Shown: positions 60,964-64,000 of the stretch, in pieces
Layout: each line of letters begins with the position of its first letter
Position numbering within the stretch: the stretch's first letter is position 1
Source: Acetobacter vaccinii
Lineage (GTDB): Bacteria; Pseudomonadota; Alphaproteobacteria; Acetobacterales; Acetobacteraceae
Assembly: GCF_008365315.1 (NCBI RefSeq)
Contig: NZ_CP043507.1
Location: 62,001 to 126,000 of the forward strand
Reading direction: 5' to 3'
Length of the DNA: 64,000 nt
The notes under the pieces: model-generated
Database searches by the model: none
What the model saw: only the letters and a program-made list of their open reading frames with translations
Told to the model about the DNA's origin: nothing
Made by a program: the position numbers and the translations under genes

Positions 60964-62577
60964 GTGTCAGTGACTAACATAGAAAAAATTCAGAAAAATC
61001 TGATGAATATTGAAAAAAGAGCTGAAAAAGTAGATGATGCAAAGCTAAAAGAAACATTTGTTAATGCCACACCACTTCTTGATGTTGTGTCAACAAGTCA
61101 TAATCAGATAATTTTCGGTCGTAGAGGAACTGGGAAAACACATCTTTTGAAGTATATCTCAGATTTGATGAGAGAAAATGGTGACCTAGACGTTTATATA
61201 GATTTGAGAACCGTTGGGTCGAATGGATCTATTTATAATGATGAGAATTTGTCTACGTCTGAGAGAGCGACACCGTTATTGCTGGATGTTTTGCAGAACA
61301 TTCATGATAGTCTTTTAGGCATAATTGTTAGTGATGAAATGTATGATTTGGGAAAGCTCGGCCCATTATTGGATGCATTTGCCGATTCTTGTTCTGCGGT
61401 CAAAGTTGTTGGTACCGTCGAGACATACGAAGAAAAAATGAATGATACAAAACAAGAGGACAAATTATCACTTGGGGCAAATGCTGATTTCAAATCATCT
61501 TCATTGAAGGGTGGGTTTTCTTCCACGGAAACAATTAATAAATCCGAAAAAAAAACGGAGAAAAAAACTGGAAGTCAACGATACTATGTGAATTTTGGAG
61601 ATGTACAAAGGACGTTAAAAAACATTATTAATACAATACATGGAAAAAAAATATATGTATTTCTTGATGAGTGGAGTGAGGTGCCTATTATTTTGCAACC
61701 ATACCTTGCCGATTTGATTAGGCGATGCATTATTCCTTTGAAAAATATCACAGTGAAAATTGCAGCTATAGAGCATCGGTCTAACCTATCAATATCGAAA
61801 GGCAATGGAGAATATATTGGTCTCGAATTGGGGGCAGATATTGGAGGGGATGTTAGTCTAGATGACTTTATGGTCTTTGATAATGATTCAAAACGATCTG
61901 TGCAATTTTTTTCAGACTTATTATTTAAACACTACAAAGCATCAATAGAAGAAAACGAAAAAATATCCAATTCTGTAGATTTTATACAAGCTCTATTTAC
62001 TCAAAATAGTGCATTCGAGGAGTTTGTTCGCTCATGTGAAGGCGTGCCACGCGACGCAGTTTACATGATCTCTATGGCTGCCAGAAAAGCGTTTAACAGA
62101 ACTATCAATATACACGATATTAGAATTGTTGCTAGAGATTGGTATTCTCGAGATAAATCGCAAATACTTAGGACTATGCCGGCACTGAATGATTTATTAA
62201 CATGGATTATAGAAGAAGTTATTGGAAAACGGCGGTCACGTGCGTTTCTGTTAAAAACAAACGAGCGACATAAATTGATCGATTCCCTCTTTGATGCCCG
62301 TTTAATACATATTCTAAAGAAAAATATATCTTCTAATGACACTCCAGGTGTGCGTTATGATGTATATAAACTCGATTACGGCTGTTATGTAGATCTAATT
62401 TCAAGTAGTAAAGCACCTCGAGGTTTATTGCTGCAAGGAGACACTCCAGAAAATATAGAAGATGATGGTGAGTTTGAAAGCTTCAATCATCTGGATGTTC
62501 CTCCAGACGATTATCGATCAATAAGAAGGGCTATTTTAGATTTATCAAAATTTGATAGCCACGCAGAACAGGCTTAA
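60964..62577 (+). CDS. ORC/Cdc6-like AAA ATPase (537 aa), defence candidate
   Basis: Very AT-rich gene. Starts at a GTG; the GTG at 60970 has better spacing from AAAAGGA. Walker A FGRRGTGKTHLLKYIS is near residue 53, Walker B KKIYVFLDEWSE near 228, and sensor-like AAIEHRSNLS follows. A charged low-complexity segment (about 175-205, SEKKTEKKTGSQ) lies between. The C-terminal half is helical with possible winged-helix (residues about 400-470). Single-gene proteins of this ORC/Cdc6-like group occur in defence islands. It stands alone downstream of repeat E, which adds to that reading. Confidence 0.65.
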   Translation: MSVTNIEKIQKNLMNIEKRAEKVDDAKLKETFVNATPLLDVVSTSHNQIIFGRRGTGKTHLLKYISDLMRENGDLDVYIDLRTVGSNGSIYNDENLSTSERATPLLLDVLQNIHDSLLGIIVSDEMYDLGKLGPLLDAFADSCSAVKVVGTVETYEEKMNDTKQEDKLSLGANADFKSSSLKGGFSSTETINKSEKKTEKKTGSQRYYVNFGDVQRTLKNIINTIHGKKIYVFLDEWSEVPIILQPYLADLIRRCIIPLKNITVKIAAIEHRSNLSISKGNGEYIGLELGADIGGDVSLDDFMVFDNDSKRSVQFFSDLLFKHYKASIEENEKISNSVDFIQALFTQNSAFEEFVRSCEGVPRDAVYMISMAARKAFNRTINIHDIRIVARDWYSRDKSQILRTMPALNDLLTWIIEEVIGKRRSRAFLLKTNERHKLIDSLFDARLIHILKKNISSNDTPGVRYDVYKLDYGCYVDLISSSKAPRGLLLQGDTPENIEDDGEFESFNHLDVPPDDYRSIRRAILDLSKFDSHAEQA

Positions 62578-63004
62578 ATACTATTACTATTTTGGCAGAA
62601 TCTCTTGTGGGGACCGAAGTAGAAGGTTTCCACAGTCTGGATATTGTCCGATAGATGGCCGCAGTATGCGATCAAGAATAGTCTGTCGTTGTTACTGGCA
62701 GACTGGGGTGTCGAAGTAGACCAGTGACGCTTGTTTCCGCCCGACCCCCGTGAGGTGCCAAGACTGGAGATAAGACGTAGGCCATCATGGTCATAAGAGC
62801 GTGTCGGTACAGGCCTGTCCATGATCGCGCCTCAAGGTAATGGAGGCCCAGTTCCTCCTTGAGTTGCTGATGTGTTATTCGCAGACTCATCCGGCTTTGA
62901 TCGCAGCGGTCAGTGGCCTAAGGGCTGTGTCAGCAGGCAGGTTGTGCAGATAGCATTTCCGTTCTCCGATGGAACGGTGCTCACCAATAAGCTAGGGCGT
63001 GTCG

Positions 63005-63346
63005 TCAGTTAATTCCGATGATGGCGGAGACGAGTTGCACTGCTGCGAGGAAGGTCGATTTCAGTTTGTCGTAGCGTGTTGCAATGCCCCTGAACTGCTT
63101 CAGCTTGGCGAAGAAGCGTTCGATTTCGTTTCTGTTTTTGTAGAGCTGGAAGCTGATTTTCCGTGGATTGCGTCGGTTTTTCCTTGAAGGGATAACCGGT
63201 GCGATCTGCCGTTCTTCGAGCTTTTCGATAAGCGGGCCAGCATCATAAGCCTTGTCGGCAATGATGGCTTCGGGGCCGACTTCGTCCAGCAAGGGGTCTG
63301 CTTCCGTGATATCCGCTCTCTGCCCGGGCGTCAGGGATAGCATCAC
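63005..63346 (-). CDS. IS427-group transposase, OrfB (catalytic C-terminal part)
   Basis: Frame containing MLSLTPGQRADITEADPLLDE, AIIADKAYDAGPL (second Asp) and NRNEIERFFAKLKQFRGIATRYDK (Glu within the R-x3-E-x6-K-like signature). It is translated as a fusion with OrfA by frameshifting; the ATG at 63346 is only the first in frame, and the coding frame continues upstream to the shift site near 63425-63440. Confidence 0.85.
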   Translation of the reverse strand: MMLSLTPGQRADITEADPLLDEVGPEAIIADKAYDAGPLIEKLEERQIAPVIPSRKNRRNPRKISFQLYKNRNEIERFFAKLKQFRGIATRYDKLKSTFLAAVQLVSAIIGIN

Positions 63347-63387
63347 AGCCTTTCCTGCGGCATCGACAACAGCGTGGATTTTTGTGG

Positions 63388-63759
63388 TCAGTCCGCCACG
63401 GGACCGTCCGATGGCCTGATCTGCGCCCCTTTTTTACGGGCGCCGGCGCTATGCTGGTGAGCACGGACTATCGTGCTGTCGATCATCATGTATTCGTTGT
63501 CGTGGTCAGCCGCCAGATTCCGGAAAATACGCTCGATCACACCGCTTTCGCACCAGCGGCGCAGTCGCCGATGGACGTTCTTCCAGTCTCCAAAACGGGT
63601 CGGCAGATCACGCCAGGGAATGCCTGCGCGGTAGCGATACAGAACCGCTTCCACAAACAAACGGTTATCCGTGGCCGTACCGTCAACGTGGCCCTCACGA
63701 CCCGGGAGAAGGTCTTTTATCCGAGCCCACTGATCATCGCTCAGACCATACCGTCGCAT
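63388..63759 (-). CDS. IS427-group transposase, OrfA
   Basis: 123 aa: MRRYGLSDDQWARIKDLLPGREG, the DUF4096 core (YRYRAGIPWRDLPTRFGDWKNVHRRLRRW in part), and the first catalytic Asp in MMIDSTIVRAHQHSAG. A slippery AAAAAAGGGG near 63426-63436 (minus strand) should shift ribosomes into OrfB to make the active enzyme. Confidence 0.9.
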   Translation of the reverse strand: MRRYGLSDDQWARIKDLLPGREGHVDGTATDNRLFVEAVLYRYRAGIPWRDLPTRFGDWKNVHRRLRRWCESGVIERIFRNLAADHDNEYMMIDSTIVRAHQHSAGARKKGAQIRPSDGPVAD

Positions 63760-64000
63760 CTCTGTATCTCCCCGAAAAACAGAGAGAAAACATCACAGAT
63801 CAAACAGGAGTACAAGCCTCATGCCACTCCCCCCTAACTGACGACACGCCCTAGGCTCATTCCCCGGGCATATGCATGGGCCATGCGACCACCGATACGT
63901 TGGGCTGGACCACATGCAACGCGTATTTGTATAGTTGCAAAGTAGGCTGCCAGGCAACCTTGGGTCCCAAGATGCCAACTGATCCTGCGCCATGTGGCAG

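Larger units (their letters stand above)
62995..63851 (-). mobile_element. IS5-family element, IS427 group
   Basis: 857 bp between perfect inverted repeats GGGCGTGTCGTCAGTTA and its complement, flanked by TA on both sides (62993-62994 and 63852-63853) inside CTAG. That target choice and a two-ORF frameshift structure are typical of the IS427 group. It is intact and recently inserted in the IS701 remnant. Confidence 0.88.
62640..64000 (-). pseudogene. IS701-type transposase remnant, interrupted by an IS427-group element
   Basis: On the minus strand, WRRISWHLGTQGCLAAYFAT and VACGPAQRIGGR at the window edge, then (across the insertion at 62995-63851) GEHRSIGERKCYLHNLPAD, and LKEELGLHYLEARSWTGLYRHALMTMMAYV are the C-terminal half of an IS701-family transposase. 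Stops and frameshifts occur (for example after KAG), so it is degenerate. The 5' part lies outside the window. Confidence 0.65.

Overview
This looks like accessory, mostly plasmid-borne DNA from an acetic acid bacterium or close alphaproteobacterial relative (Acetobacteraceae is an inference from the IS types, the plasmid backbone and the redox genes; no species marker is present). Evidence for a plasmid is a replication initiator with an iteron array, a ParA-type partition operon with twin palindromes, a resolvase, an antirestriction-type methylase/helicase gene and a toxin-antitoxin pair. Base composition and codon style change abruptly from block to block, so the window is a patchwork of transferred modules.

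Layout. 1-3 kb: small hypothetical membrane genes and a serine resolvase. 3-5.2 kb (minus strand): the end of a plasmid operon with a secreted DNA/RNA endonuclease. 5.2-17.8 kb: two directly repeated IS5-family copies enclose a 10-kb Type I restriction-modification locus (hsdM, hsdS, ImmA/IrrE peptidase, DUF4411/PIN-like, a candidate structured RNA, Abi_2, hsdR), forming an apparent composite transposon inserted in a large methylase/helicase gene. 17.8-23.1 kb: the rest of that gene, broken by an IS3-family element and by an internal deletion. 23.2-26.9 kb: parAB-like genes, rep, iteron origin, integrase remnant and a RelB/RelE pair whose toxin is cut by a third IS5 copy (26.9-28.2 kb). 28.7-31.3 kb: an AT-rich pair of unknown genes, a small repeat protein and a divergent WYL-domain regulator, a plausible regulated defence module. 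31.6-34.2 kb: tyrosine recombinase with two co-transcribed genes, the last ScpA-like.

34.4-62.6 kb is a chain of modules separated by copies of a roughly 100-bp hairpin repeat (about 42.66/44.21, 45.36, 49.94, 51.65 and 60.40 kb; a diverged part at 34.43 kb). The modules are: serine recombinase + Type I RM + Mrr; an HNH nuclease; a 1345-residue XRE-HTH/nuclease-like giant protein; a two-TM protein; a redox/detoxification cluster with HxlR, Rrf2, AraC and LysR regulators; and an ORC/Cdc6-like ATPase. One repeat is split by an IS1182-family element. The window ends in an IS701-type transposase remnant interrupted by an intact IS427-group element.

Taken together, the window carries two complete Type I RM systems, one Mrr-type restriction enzyme, an Abi_2 gene and several single-gene candidates for phage defence on a mobile backbone. 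The most interesting unexplained items are the hairpin-separated module chain, the giant XRE-nuclease protein with a promoter dyad, and the RNA upstream of the Abi_2 gene.
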